Notes: generated by a model from the sequence alone, not told the origin. Shown: positions 22,673-35,064, counted from the first letter of the stretch. The stretch is DNA of 64,000 nt from Phaeoceros laevis (GCA_049999765.1 JBNGIQ010009426.1:1-64000); one strand, 5' to 3'. Made by a program: numbers and translations.

Positions 22673-23745
22673 TCAAGGCCGGCCCCCACAACAACACGAT
22701 CCATCATAAAATCGGTGGACACGGTGTGCATCTCTTACAATAATCTCTCTCTTTTCGATCCTTGACATAATCTCGGTGGAACTGTGACAGTCCCCACACA
22801 TTCGCAGGTTCTTAGTGACCAATAGTGGTGTTCCATCCCTAGTGTGTAGAAGCCCATATGCAAGTGCTAACTTCTCAGCATGTCCACAAAGGTCATCTTC
22901 CTTCCCCTTCTCAGATAGTCCCTTTAGAACCAATTCCGTGTGCGGCAGATGGCCCCCTTCCACCTGCAACCGTGTAACCATACTCCGCGTCTTGGAGGAT
23001 ATGTCTCCCTTGTCTTCACCGACAACAAACGTGTGTACATGCCTGTCCACCTCAATGCCTGCCACTGCAGGTTTCTTGCTAGCTCCAGCTAGCTTTCTCA
23101 ACCTTTTCATCCTCTCTACGTCTGACCATCTGCCAGCATCTGCATAGATATTTCCCATGAGGACATACGCAGCTGCATTCTGGGAATCTAACCTTACAAG
23201 GCGTGCAAAACATCTTCTCCCCCGTTCCATGCCGCCGTGACTTCGGCAGGCATTCAGCAAAGATGTGAATCCGACATCGTCGCTCTCATATGACAACAGC
23301 ATCTTCTCTGCCTCATCCAGATAGCCTGCCCGCCCAAAGAGATCAGCCATGCAAGTGTAATGCTGAATAGTAGGTTTGATGCCACGTTCTTCCACCATGG
23401 CCTTAAAGAACTGCTGACCCTCTTGCACGAGGCCCTCGTGACTGCATGCTACCAGAAGGCACGTGTAAGTAGACTCATCAGCCTGAACACCATCCCCCAC
23501 CATATTGTGAAAGCACTCCATTGCCCTGAGGCCTTCATTACAATGACCAAACCCATTTATCATCGCATTCCATGTCACTACATCCTTAGAGGGCAAACTA
23601 TCAAAAAATTTGCATGCTTCTTCCAACTTGCCGCATTTTGCATACATGTCAACCAGGCTACTGGCCACATACATATCCGCTTCCACTCCTTGTTTCAGAA
23701 TCTGTGAATGGAGCAGCTTGCCCTGTTGCGAATCCTGGAGAGCCA
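22673..23745 (-). pseudogene. 3' part of a DYW:KP PPR gene ending in Gly-Arg-Pro
   Basis: Open through about 355 codons on the minus strand to TGA at 22673. It holds the last P-L-S triplet (SSLVDMYAKCGKL, DVVTWNAMINGF), the E region (CLLVACSHEGL, CMADLFGRAGYL), a KP box (ASKKPAVAGIEV) and a full deaminase domain (HAEKLALAYGLL, CGDCH), ending CCCGGRP. The KP box and the GRP terminus are the marks of the DYW:KP group associated with U-to-C editing. The protein begins abruptly in a repeat (QQGKLLHSQILKQG): at about 23745 PPR similarity stops and Helitron protein similarity on the other strand begins. The gene was either cut by the element or captured as a fragment. No start codon or transit peptide remains, although the catalytic half is intact. 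Confidence 0.85.
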
Positions 23746-26615
23746 AGTATCCACACGAAACAGAAGAGTTTTTGTTCAGAATAATCAACAAATTCAACAT
23801 TCCCACAACCGTTTCAGGTAGCCCGTCTTGGCATAGGTGTCATCTGAAAGACCTTTAGTGCATGGTGGACCGTTGGGGTATGCCGCATTTCTTCCTTACA
23901 TTAACTGCTGATGAAACCTCTGACACCAAGTGGGGTGAGATTAAGGACCTCGAAAGGTTGCTTGCTTCCTTTGCATCAAATCTAACTTGGAGTGACGCTC
24001 CTGTTGAATGTTGTGTTCTGTTTCATCATCGTTTAAAGATGTTTTTGAACGAGTTCGTTTTTGGTACTAAGTCAATTCTAGGTCGTGTTTTGCATTATCT
24101 TATGAGGTACGAAGTCCAAAACAGAGGATCGCTCCACGCACACATTATACTCTGGGTCCACAAAGATGATGTCGAACAAATTACTAATGACATCTGTGCT
24201 TATGTTCCTGCAGAATGGGACGAATCCACCCAACGCTTTCTGGAGCCACGCACGTCCGAGGAATCACAGCTACTTCATCTGGTACGGACCAAACAAATGC
24301 ACATATGTCGGGACTCTGGCTGCCGTGCCAACAACAGACCATGTAAGTACGGCTTTCCATTCGATACTTTGCAAGAGTTGCAAGCTTCTCTTCAACCTAC
24401 AGCCAAAAAGTGGACTTACAGCAGACCACGACATTGTGACAGAAATGTGGTTCCGTATCATCCCACCGTAGCTCTAATTTGGGGTGCTCATTCTAACGTG
24501 CAGAGAGTCACAAACGAGTCATGGAGTCTATACATGCTCAAATATGCCTTGAAATCGGAACCTAGCGGTCATCTCAACCTGTCTGCGGAAGATGCACAGG
24601 GCTTAGGTCTCCAAGGATACAGTCTAGAGACTTTGCAACTTATATCCTCAAGTATTCTGTCCAAGCCCATATCTGCAACTGAAGCTGCTCTTCACACCCT
24701 AGCCATCCCAACCATCAAACAAAGTGCATCCGTGGTACGGATTGATTCAAGCCACTTAGAAACAGAACTTACTTCTATAGAGAATACGGCGCCACTAGTG
24801 TCCACCCCATTACCCATTACACCCAATGCCCTGATGCCCTTAAGACTGAAACCTACTACTCGTTCTGGAAAAGCTACACAGTAGACAAGAAAAGATGGAA
24901 ATCTTCCGAATCTGAGCTCATCGACAGAATCGGTAACTACGTTTATCCGGTAGACAGACTTGTTAGATTTACAGACTATCATCCTACACACATGTCAGAA
25001 GGCTTCTTTTACAACATCCTCTTAAAGTATGTCCCTTTCAGATCCAAACAGGAACCCAACCCAACCAATTTTCTGGATGATCCGTACCTCATGTCTTGCA
25101 TCCAAAAAGGTTTGACTACTAACATCTCTAACATGCAGACACACATCCTAGACTACGCAAGGTACCACCTTCACTCTTTTTCCCATATTGACATGATTAT
25201 GAAAACTCTGATGCAAAAGTATCCTTCGTTGTCTGTCACTGACAATGGGACCCTTGACGTTTCCAACCATCTCGGCAGAGTACCAACTTCCAGACACAGG
25301 TTTCCAAACCCTACTCCCACAACTCTCAACGTTTCTCTCACACCTGACCAACAAAATGCTTGGAATCGATTGCAGATACAACACAGAGGCCTCCATTTCA
25401 TCACAGGACCACCCGGATCCGGCAAAACGTTCTTCATCAACTACATCACAACTCAATGGCAGCAACAAGGTAAGCTTGTCTTGCATTGTGCAACCACATG
25501 GGCAGCAGCAATCCGCATGTCTTCACATGCTGCAACTGTACACCATCTTTTCGCTTTACCGACAACAGGCTCTGTGAGAGAGCTCCCACCTACAAGTGAA
25601 TCCAAAGGCCTCCTCAAATCGGCCGATATCATTATCATCGATGAAATCAGCATGATGAAAATTGAGACTCTGGAACGTATCAGTCACAGAATTCATCAGA
25701 TCGAAGTGGAACTGGACGAAGGCCCGACGACTGGAATTTTCCTTCAGGAAATGGTCATTCTAGTCGGAGATCTATATCAGCTCCCACCAGTCTGCAGGAC
25801 ACATCGCCGCGAACCAGTGTGCAAACAATGCCACATATCCGGCAGTCCTGTGTTCGCCAGAGCAATCCAGTACCATCTCACAACAAATATGAGACAAGCT
25901 GATGATCCAGAATTTGCTACATTTTTTAACTACATCCGCCTCCAAAAACCGTCTCAATCACAAATAGACACATGTCTTCATCAATGCTTTGTATCATCAA
26001 TACTTTGACGGATCAAGTATCATTATCTGCACACAGCACCGCGATGTAGAAACCTACAATGAAATAGTTCTGTCGCGCTTATTTCTAGGCAAAGCAGACA
26101 TTTGGCAAATCCCAGTTAGCTTCTCCAAAGACATGGATACGACCAACCCTGTAACAACAACCTGGTTAAACTCTACCACAGGATTCAGAAAACTTACCAA
26201 GATCTGCATCGGTGCCAGAGTCATTATCACTCGAAATATTGATTTAAAGATAGGAGCTGCAAATGGAGCCTTTACAACGGTCGAGACTATATCAGTCACC
26301 AACCACGAAGTCACCACCATCGTCATCCGCATAGCTACAACCAATCAATTACTCTCAGTCTCCAAGTTTTTATACAGAATGGACACTTACGGAGGCCGCC
26401 ACAGATCCAAAAACATGTTTCCTCTTCTTTTGGGATATGCTATCACATGTCATAGATCGCAAGGCACTTCTATCAATACTGATGTCCTTCTCGTGATTCG
26501 AGAAGTCTTCACCCCTGGACTCCTTTATGTCATGTTGTCCAGAGTGACAAACTGTCACAACCTGCACATTCAGAGACACCTGACTCCGAGTGACTTCACA
26601 CCAGTCACATTCTGA
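23746..26615 (+). mobile_element. Helitron coding region: Rep (HUH) plus PIF1-type helicase, decayed
   Basis: Rolling-circle transposon protein. Similarity starts near 23750 (HETEEFLF, then GSPSWHRCHLKDL), is interrupted by TAG at 23856, and continues as MVDRWGMPHFFLTLTADE from 23862. The HUH motif is HAHIILW (HAH at residues 92-94 from 23862). The two-tyrosine motif is YMLKYALK (Tyr 224 and 228). After a frameshift near 24850 the linker and helicase follow: Walker A GPPGSGKT (about 25405), Walker B IIIIDEISMM (about 25630) and GDLYQLPPV (about 25770). A further frameshift occurs near 26000, and the C-terminal helicase motifs (CHRSQGTS, YVMLSRV) end at 26615. Three lesions make it non-autonomous. 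I could not identify the TC 5' end or the CTRR 3' end. Confidence 0.9.
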
Positions 26616-28989
26616 GGTACAAACCTACACTACCCGTCATTTTTGCATCTACTTTGCAGAACGTACAAGACGGATACTAACATAATTTCAACTTCTGTCC
26701 ACAGATCTCAGCGCCCTGCGAACGTGATATGCTAATTCCGAACTACCACGTCCTATTCTGAAAAGGAGCTTCAGTTGCATATTTTACGCAATTTAGATTT
26801 CTGACAGTGTCAAACGGTTTGAAATGATACTCTGAATGAGAACTTCAAGCGTAGCTTTTACTTCCTTACACCCGTCTACTTCGCTACTCCAGCGAACATT
26901 GCCTACTTTTTCCATTTTGCAAATCGATATCCACACTTTTTGCAACACTTGAGCCATCGCCAACAATATTGCACAATACCAGCTCTTGCCACAATGTGCA
27001 AGAGCACGTAAACGCACGCACCCGTCCCAACCTTGAATTCCGAAAACTACAAGCTGACAATCACGGACCAACAATCACAACCATCTCAAACCCAGGTTTC
27101 AAAAGCATACTGGTCAAACATCCATCCGCGTCTTTGGTACCCATTCATCCGCGTATTTCGTACGCATCTATCCATCTATCCATCCGTGTTTTTCGGACCA
27201 TCCATCCGTGTATTTCGAACCATCCATCCATCCATACATCCGTGTATTCCACACCCACTCATACACAGTCACCACAAAACACGCGGTTACCAACCGACAC
27301 TATCTGGTCAATCCCAGTAGACCGACACATGGACCAATCCCCATTCCGCAAACTGCCACGTTACAAATATAGTTCTCGGATCCCTCGTCGGCACTTATGT
27401 CTTTGACTTACTCATGTTATTTCATTCGTATCTTTCCCACTTTTTAGCCACGTCTGTCACTTTTTCCCATCTCACACCATATCCGCACCGTATCTGAACC
27501 GTATGTTATGTCATAGCATGGACGTGGACATGCTTTTACCCCATTATCACATGTACAGATCCTCCATGCTGCCGTCTCAACTCTGACCAATGAACCACGC
27601 CTGCACACCCAAACAACGGTTAGAACCTGCACCCAAACCACGGTTAGAACTTGCACACACCCAAACCACAGTAAGAACCTGCACCCAAAGCACAACACAC
27701 CCAAACCCGTTAATCGTTAGAGATTCTAGCGGTTCTGATTACATGATCTGATAAAGAGTTCCCGTCCACTGATTACATAATCCGGTTACAGGGTAAAGTC
27801 TAGCCAACCTCCAACCACTGAGGTTTTTAAAGGGATGCCTCCGGAACCAAGAACAACGTTATGAGTTAAATTGTCACAAAACACCTTAATAGCAAATGCC
27901 ACACATTGCGCCCATCCAATATGGGGTAATTGTGCATGCCTTGCCCAGTTCGAGACGCCAAATTTGTAACCCGTAATTCTTTACAATATTCGTTCCATCG
28001 ACTAACTTCCCACAGCCCATTTTACGTGCATCCTCTAAGCTGCCGCATCCTCTAAGCTGCAGCACTTCGCATGTATATTAACCAAGCTTCCGCCTAAAAC
28101 CAGATCCTCTTGCAGTCCTCATCGTCCGATCTGTGCATGGAGCTACTTTCCCTGGTGCACAGCAGATGATGACCAAATGAACAAGCTCCACAGATGTGGA
28201 AAAAGACTCTTGGAAGATGCATTCGAAATCCACTTTTCGAAAACACACCTACACGGACGTCATTCATGTGCAGCTAAACATTTGCATTTACATTTACGAT
28301 GCATACAAAAATTTGTATCATCTTCTAAAACTGAAAACCAGCTCTGGAGTTTCATTGCAGGGCACACTAGGAAACAGTGCTTGCGCATGTTCTGTTCTTG
28401 AATTGTCATCTTGGGTTGGTGATCTTATAATTTGCAAACTCTAAAGAGAGCTGATGGCGTACCTTGGGAAGGAAACTGAAAATGGAAGGCTTTTATGCAT
28501 CCTNNNNNNNNNNNNNNNNNNNNNNNNNNNNNNNNNNNNNNNNNNNNNNNNNNNNNNNNNNNNNNNNNNNNNNNNNNNNNNNNNNNNNNNNNNNNNNNNN
28601 NNNTAGTCTCAGAAACAGTCGTGCGTACCTTGCGAGATACGGCTTGAAAATGACGAAACATCACGAAGAAAAACTTAGTTCTGCTGGTCATTACTTACTT
28701 GACGAGTATGTACCAGTCTGGTTCAATGATTACAAATGTCTGTGAGGCGAGCAAATGCTTTAAGACTTTTGAACGCCAGCATAGGCCACAGACTTTCCTC
28801 CGTGACATTTTGAAAGCAACGAAATATGCAGGCTGAACAGGTTCACGGTCTGCTCAGCCTACATCACAAACATGGCAGGCTACGTTTCTACGTTTGAAGC
28901 ACTACTTCCCATGCTTGCACAAACAATCGGCTCATTGCAGCTAATCTGGTACCCATCACCGTTATTGCCTTGGAACCCAGCATGAGATC
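26616..28989. other. Helitron 3' flank and unassigned DNA, with short tandem repeats and gap 28504-28603
   Basis: No gene recognised. 27115-27255 is a degenerate repeat of CATCCATCCGTGTATTTCG (about 20-24 bp). 27597-27695 repeats AACCTGCACCCAAACCACGG (about 26 bp). Both may be internal to the Helitron, whose 3' end I could not place. A 100-N gap is at 28504-28603. Confidence 0.5.
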
Positions 28990-29290
28990 CAGACGCCCAG
29001 AACACCACTCTTCCCCTCCCCTCTGCCCTCTCTCTCTTCCCTTCTCTCCCCTTCTCTGATTCGCTCCTCCTACATCGGGACCCCGGGCTCACGCCCTTCA
29101 AGCCCTGCAGAAATGCTTCCCCTCCGCGCCGCTCTCTCTCTTTCCCTTCTATCCCCTTCTCTGATTCGCTCCTCCTATATTGGGACCCCGGGCTCACACC
29201 CTTCAAGCCCTGCAGAAACGCCTCCCCTCTACGCCGCACTCTCTCTCTCTTTCCCTTCTCTCCCCTTCTCTCATTCGCCTCCTTTTACAT
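28990..29290. repeat. Tandem repeat, ~110-bp unit, about 2.5 copies
   Basis: The units start near 29008, 29118 and 29232. Each contains a CT-rich stretch (CCCTTCTCTCCCCTTCTCTG), then ATTCGCTCCTCCTA, then GGGACCCCGGGCTCAC and CCCTTCAAGCCCTGCAGAAA. The third copy is truncated and runs straight into the next open frame. Confidence 0.85.
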
Positions 29291-29304
29291 CAGTCCGCCT
29301 TTTG

Positions 29305-29871
29305 ATGTCCTCAAAGAACGTAAAAAATCAAAACTATACTGCCCTCCTAACCAAAGTCTCGACTCTAAACCTTAAAAAAAAACTACGATTACACTCAATT
29401 GCGCGACTAGGTCTTCAATCACTGCGGCTCACAATCGACCGAATTTTGCTGGTAATTGTCGGATTGCTGTTGAGGATCTCCGGAGCCATGCTATGGTTGC
29501 TGCATATGTGCTTAGTCAGCTTGCGCTTGCGCCTCCATCGATTGAGAAGAACTTGCACGCAAGAAAGCTTAGTGCAGACAACGACAACAGCAGAACTTTC
29601 TGGAGGACAGGTTTCCGATGACAGCAAAAAGGAAGAGAGGATCTTTGTGACTGAATTTGACTTGCCACCAAAACAAAAGAAGAGACTGCCTCTAGGATGC
29701 TACGACGGAGTGGAGATCGAATGCATAGGAGGGAATTGGGCACCCGACCAATATCACTGTGCAACCAGCGGACATACCATGACAAGACTGACTCTGGACA
29801 AGGACGGAAACAGAACTACGAACTTCTATGGTGAGAGCTCAAGCTTTGTTGGATTTAGGATGCATACTTGA
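29305..29871 (+). CDS. Unrecognised 188-residue ORF with a transmembrane-like segment
   Basis: Open from an ATG at 29305. Residues about 45-80 form a hydrophobic helix (LLVIVGLLLRISGAMLWLL) inside a basic N-terminus. A more ordinary C-terminal half follows: EERIFVTEFDLPPKQKKR, then YDGVEIECIGGNW and YHCATSGHTMTRL. I do not recognise the family. It abuts the 3' end of the minus-strand copia element, and the CT-rich repeat supplies its 5' flank. The composition of the C-terminal half looks protein-coding; an exon or an element-encoded ORF are both possible. Confidence 0.35.
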   Translation: MSSKNVKNQNYTALLTKVSTLNLKKKLRLHSIARLGLQSLRLTIDRILLVIVGLLLRISGAMLWLLHMCLVSLRLRLHRLRRTCTQESLVQTTTTAELSGGQVSDDSKKEERIFVTEFDLPPKQKKRLPLGCYDGVEIECIGGNWAPDQYHCATSGHTMTRLTLDKDGNRTTNFYGESSSFVGFRMHT

Positions 29872-30000
29872 CTCCCCCACTGACTGTGGCACCCCCACTA
29901 ATCCTGCAGTGTCTGAGAACAAATTGTGGACAGAATACTTGGACTAGAACAGCTACCCCGAAGATTCAGACTGCTGCAGGGACTGACCTGACTGGTAGAG

Positions 30001-31512
30001 TTACTTAGCTAATTTGCTCGTGATGCCAAGCCGGGCTGCGTGCTTTTGATGTATCTCCTTAGAGAGCGGCTTGGTAAGTAGGTCAGCAAGGTTCTCACAT
30101 GTTGCAATATAAGATAGCCCAACTTGTCGATCAGATACAATTTCACAAATATAGTGGTGCTGTATATCGATATGTTTTGTACGCAAATGGAATACAGGAT
30201 TGTGAGTCAAAGCTATAGCGCCTTGATTATCACAGCATATAATAGTGGGTGCCAATTGCTTTGCTCCAACATCAGCCAGATTTCGACGTAGCCAGACACA
30301 TTCCTTTGCAGCTGCTGACAGTGATTTATACTCGGACTCAGTTGTAGAGGTAGAAATAGTTGTTTGCTTTTTACTGACCCAGGAGATGGGGCCATTGGCT
30401 AGCTGGAAAATATAGGCAGATATCGACCTTCTCTCATCAGAATCTGCTGCCCAATCAGCGTCACAGAACCCATTGAGTTCAGGTATGCTCTTCCTTGATG
30501 TATCACTCCCATAATATGAGATGCCATAATCAAGTGTTGCTTTCAAATATTGAAGGATACGTTTAGCTTGTACCCAGTGTTCACGACCAGGATTTTTCAG
30601 GAATTGAGACACCTGACTGACTGCATAAGCAAGATTTGGACGGGTGGCTGTTGCAAAGTAGTTAAGGGTACCGACTATTGACATGTAGGGAATTTTTGAC
30701 ATCTTGTCCTTCTCTTCTGCTGTTGCAGGACACATCAGCTTACTGAGCTTGACACCAATAGACAATGGAGTGCTACATGGGTTACAGTCTAACATGTTAA
30801 ACTTCTTGAGTGTATCGTTAACGTATTTGGATTGAAACATGGAAAGTCTCATGAGTTTTCTATCACGAAGAATCTGAACTCCAAGGCAATAGGTAAGATC
30901 TCCTAGGTCACTCATTTCAAATTCTTTCTTCAGCAAGTCTCTGACTTTATTATTCAAACTATGCTTCCCTTTGGATGCAGCTAGGACGAGATCATCGACA
31001 TAGATAAGAAGAATCAGAATAGAGTTCAGCTCTCGCACAACATAGAGGCTAGGGTCAGCAGTACCTTTCACAAAACCGATGAACAGTAAGAACTTGTCAA
31101 TTCGTTGGTTCCATGCACAAGGGCTCTGCTTAAGCCCATACAAGGTCTTGAGCAATTTGCAGAAAAGGTGTTCTGAACCAGGTTCAACATATCCTTCAGG
31201 TTGCTCCATAAATATTTCCTCCTCTAGCTCGCCATGTAGGAAAGCAATCTTGACGTCCAGGTGATGGAGGTCAAAATCGTGGTAGGCAGATAGTGCTAAT
31301 ACCATTCAAAGTGTAGGAAATTTGATGACAGGAGCAAACGTGTCGAAGAAGTCAACACCAAGTACTTGCAAAAAACCCCTTACTACAAGTCTTGCCTTAA
31401 ACCGGTCAATGCTGCCATCGGCTTTGTATTTCTTCTTAAGCACCCATCGACAGGAAACAGCCTTCCTACCAGAAGGGAGCTGTGCAAGGACCCAAGTTTT
31501 GTTTTTTAACAA
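30001..31512 (-). pseudogene. Copia reverse transcriptase and RNase H
   Basis: 31512-31306 holds the start of the RT domain ([19 protein letters not shown]). The main frame, 31305-30001 (434 codons), has FLHGELEEEIFMEQPEGY, LYGLKQSPCAWNQRI and the catalytic YVDD in LLIYVDDLVLA. RNase H follows: GFCDADWAADSDERRS and TTESEYKSLS. It ends with HIDIQHHYICE and NLADLLTKPL, the usual copia C-terminus. The two parts are separated by a stop just before 31305. RT and RNase H active residues look intact. Confidence 0.9.
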
Positions 31513-32885
31513 TGGAATCGAATTCAGATTGTATAGCTTGCCTCCACTGCTCGGCTTCTGGACCAGAATAGGCTTCAGTCATCGTAGCAGGCTCAGAAGA
31601 ATCGGCAGTAACAGTAGAAAGGGCTTGAGCCATAAAAAATGCCACTGACTGCTCGCTAGAGGCATCATCATCCTCCCCACCATGCTCAAAAGGTACGGGG
31701 CTGCTAGGAAGAGTGTGAATCCAATCTTGAGGTTTGTACCTAGGTTCAGGAGGTTTTATAACCCGTGTGCTTGTTGTTTGTGAGCGTGTTTGTCTTGCAG
31801 GAGGCGAATCAGGTGGTTCAGGAGCAGGGACAGCTGTTTCATGCACAGGGGTGAGAGATCCAACAGCCTCGGTAATGTCATCACCGTCACTGTCCAGGTC
31901 AGCACTGCTTGAAGATGAATCCTCAGGATTGAGCTCAGATGCACTATGTGGAGACTGATCATTTGAACTCCGAGGCTGGTGCAGAACCTTGACCAGGAGA
32001 ATCATCCTCATCTTCATCATTAGAAATAGCTGCAGCTGGTGTTAGGGGAGCAAGGAGGGACTGCTCATCAAATACAACATTACGAGAATAAGAAACTTCA
32101 CGAGAATGCGGGTCATAAAGCTTGTAGGCTTTAATGCCTTCAGTATAGCCAATAAAAATGAGTTTCTTAGAACGATCGTCAAGTTTCTTACGATGCTTCT
32201 TATGTAGAAGTGCATGTGCAGGACTGCCAAAGATTCGAAGGTGCTGCAAGAAAGGCTTTCTACTACACCATACCTCAAAAGGAGTGCGGCCAAGAACTAC
32301 AGAGGTAGGCAAGCGGTTCAGCAAATAATTAGCTGTCATAACAGCTTCACCCCAATAGCCTATAGGCAAGCGCGCTTGTTTTAACATGGCACGCGCAAAG
32401 TTTTGCAGGGTACGATTCCACCTTTCAGCCACAAAGTTCTGCTGAGGAGTGCCTGGAACAGTGAACTGGCGAAGAATCCCAAGCTGATTGCGAAGGTCGG
32501 AGAATTGAACAGAGGTATATTCCCCACCATTATTTGACCTGAGGCATCTTAGCTTACGGCCAATTTGTTGTTCCGCCAACTGTAAATAGGACTGAAAGCA
32601 GGAGAAAGTCTGACTTTTGCTCTTCGTAATATAGAGGTAGCAGAACCGCGAGTAATCGTCTATAAAAGTTAGGAAATAGAGGCCGCCACCAAAAGAAGGA
32701 GATGAGATAGGACCACATAGGTCAGAGTGAACAAGGTCAAGTAGAGCTGAAGCACGATGGCCACCGGATGTAGGAAACTTAGCTTCATGGTGTTTTCCAA
32801 AAATGCAGGCTTCACATAAAGGCAAGCTTCCAAGCTTGGGAATGCCATCAGAATAAAGTGTGGAAGAGGCTGATAATGACTGCAA
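31466..32885 (-). pseudogene. Copia integrase with altered catalytic Asp
   Basis: Main frame 32885-31959 includes LCEACIFGKHHEAKF and the core: first Asp in VHSDLCGPI, second site RSNNGGEY, and Glu in GTPQQNFVAERWNRTL. The family consensus at the second site is RSDNGGEY, so the catalytic Asp is Asn here. Downstream come PFEVWCSRKP and FIGYTEGIKAYKLYDP. An acidic, Ser-rich linker towards RT continues in another frame to 31466. The element's integrase was probably inactive even before the frameshifts, unless this change is recent decay. Confidence 0.85.
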
Positions 32886-32888
32886 TCG

Positions 32889-34458
32889 CTACGAATGGAT
32901 GTGGCCAAAGCGGTAATGCCAGAGAGAGGCCTGATCTGGGCTGCTGGTTACATGAGCTAGAACAGTTACATATGTGGAAACGTCCAGCTGAAAAATGTCA
33001 TTCACAGGGTAGCCACGAGCAAGCACCGAGTATGGTGAGGTACGTTGAGAAATGATACATTGATCATCTGAGAAAATAACTTGCACTTCGTCTGACTGGA
33101 TAAGCTGCCTTACAGAAAGCAAATTTTTAGTGATGGAGGGGACATGAAGTACCCCCTGAAGGCGAAGTGTATCACCATTTTGCAGCTTGAGACGAACGGT
33201 GCCAGATCCCTTTATGGACAGGCCACTGTTGTCGCCCAGGAGCACAAACTGTTGATCGGCTGCCAGCTTATAATCACAAAAAGCATTACGGTTCGTGACA
33301 AATATGAGCAGATGCTCCAGAGTCAACATACCAGGTAGGTTGATGGGATCCACTAGTAGGAAGGCAGATTGTAAGAATAACTGAGCTTGCCTTTTTAACA
33401 GTTGTGTTTGCTTCTGGTACAGGGCCACGTCGTGGTTCTCCGCGTTTCTTCTTCCGGCACTCGGGCTCCCAGTGGTCAGGAAGACCACACCAATTACAAT
33501 TGCCGACACGTTTCTTAACAGCAACATGTGCTGCAGGAGCTTGATTGAAAGGTAAACGGGGCCGAGAATTATAAGAGGATCTCCCTCTTCCTCCTCGCCC
33601 ACCTTGACCACCTCTGCCTCTGGCAAACAATACTTGGGGTCGGTTGTTCCTAGGAGCATGCCTGGAGATCTCCTCCTGCATGAGTGCTCCTACCATCTCA
33701 GAGAAACTGAGTAAAGGAATGTCTTCAGTTCCTGCAGCTCTAGCAACACTTTGTGCTAACCGCATGATTGCGTTTTGGCTGGTAATAAAACCTAAATAAC
33801 TAGGAGGCAGGGATGCAAGAAGGCGCATACAAGCTTCAGTTTCAGTCATCTTTGTACCAGAAGCAGCCAGTTTGTTACGCACCATTCTGAACTATCCAAC
33901 ATGATGCTCGATAGTGTCACCTTCTCGCATTCTCAAGTTGTAAAACTTGGTAGCCGTGGACATTCTTGTCATGAGATCAGGGGAGGCATACAACATGGAG
34001 AGGTGGTCCCAAGCTTCCTTGGCAGATGAAGCCTCAGAGGTCTGTCGTACCATTTCGGCTGCTAGGCCATGGCGTAGAACACTTTGTGCTTTTTCATCAT
34101 TTGTAACCCAAGCTGCATGTCCTGATGCATTTGTTTCAGGTTTGACCAGGTCTCCGCTGACATATCCCCATAGCTGTTTCTCCCTAAGAATGCCACGCAT
34201 TCGTAACACCCAGATATCATAATCGGACCCATTAAAATGGTCCTTCTCCTTCAGGTCAGAACTTTGTAACTGACTGGTGCTGGCCATTTCAGGATCTTCG
34301 GTAGTTGTAGAAGACAAAGAGACTGGTGAATGGATGTCACCCTCGTCTTCAGAATCAGGAGCTTCCAAGTTTAAGGAGTCATCAACAGAAATGTCCTCCG
34401 AATCAAAGTCAACTTGAGTAGCAACTGAGGGACTACCAACTGGTAGAGGAATGGACAT
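32889..34458 (-). pseudogene. Copia gag and protease
   Basis: ATG at 34458. The gag domain has FNGSDYDIWVLRMRGILREK and AKEAWDHLSMLY. TAG at 33892-33894 interrupts it, and the frame resumes with FRMVRNKLA. A Gly/Arg-rich stretch precedes the zinc knuckle CNWCGLPDHWEPEC (C-x2-C-x4-H-x4-C). The protease motif WYVDSGASAHIC follows. After a frameshift near 33290 come LLGDNSGLSIKGSG and the gag-pre-integrase LWHYRFGHIHS. Apart from the stop and the frameshift, this is a normal copia gag. Confidence 0.88.
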
Positions 34459-34464
34459 AAATAT

Positions 34465-35064
34465 TCAGCATTTGAAGAGATCCCCTGTAATGGAGGCGCT
34501 TGCAAGATCGTCCATGGTTGGTTTAGTAGAACAACGCATGATGCAGGCTCCACACATATGCTTAGGGGTAAAAACAGGTTTACCAACCAACCGCTTGATT
34601 TGCTGATCCTGATAATGTGAATGCTCAAGAAGTGCTCCAAATTTGCTGTCCAATCGCTGCAGTTGATTTTCCAAATGAAGTACTTGAGAAGCAAGCTTCC
34701 TAATAGAGGCCGATAAAAAATCTTGATCGCAGAAAGGCTGAGAGCCACCAACTTTATCTGCAGGAGAGTCTGGCACTCTACAAAACTCAACAACGTTAGG
34801 TTTTTCAAGCGAAAAGATCGCCGATGCAGGTGAGCGACCGCGTTGAATGTCAGCCTGAAGAGCACAAAACAACTTTTGCCTCTTTTCCTTCAGGCGACAC
34901 TGGACATCACAAGGCAGGTTAGGAAACTTGTGACTGTAATCGTCAATCGCAGGCCTGATGTGAAAATCAACACTTGAATTGAGGAAGGCCTGACGTTCTC
35001 TAGTGCAGGAATTGCGAGCGCGGGAGCAAAAAGAACAGCCTCTACCTCTGCCACGACCAGCCAT
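34465..35064 (-). CDS. Extra ORF between primer-binding site and gag of the copia element
   Basis: ATG at 35064, 199 codons, ending 6 bases before the gag ATG (34458). The N-terminus is MAGRGRGRGCSFCSRARNSC and a second Cys pair group near the end reads CGACIMRC. Between them is a likely coiled coil (IRKLASQVLHLENQLQRLD). Canonical Ty1/copia elements start with gag, so this upstream frame is unusual. Two zinc-binding-like Cys clusters plus a coiled coil suggest a nucleic-acid-binding, self-associating protein, but I do not recognise a family. The frame is uninterrupted although gag and pol are broken. It is open upstream to about 35145 without another ATG. Confidence 0.6.
   Translation of the reverse strand: MAGRGRGRGCSFCSRARNSCTRERQAFLNSSVDFHIRPAIDDYSHKFPNLPCDVQCRLKEKRQKLFCALQADIQRGRSPASAIFSLEKPNVVEFCRVPDSPADKVGGSQPFCDQDFLSASIRKLASQVLHLENQLQRLDSKFGALLEHSHYQDQQIKRLVGKPVFTPKHMCGACIMRCSTKPTMDDLASASITGDLFKC

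Noticed and set aside
27115-27255. CATCCATC-type repeat as telomeric or centromeric DNA
   Set aside because: Unit differs from plant telomere TTTAGGG, the array is short and irregular, and it lies in the Helitron flank.
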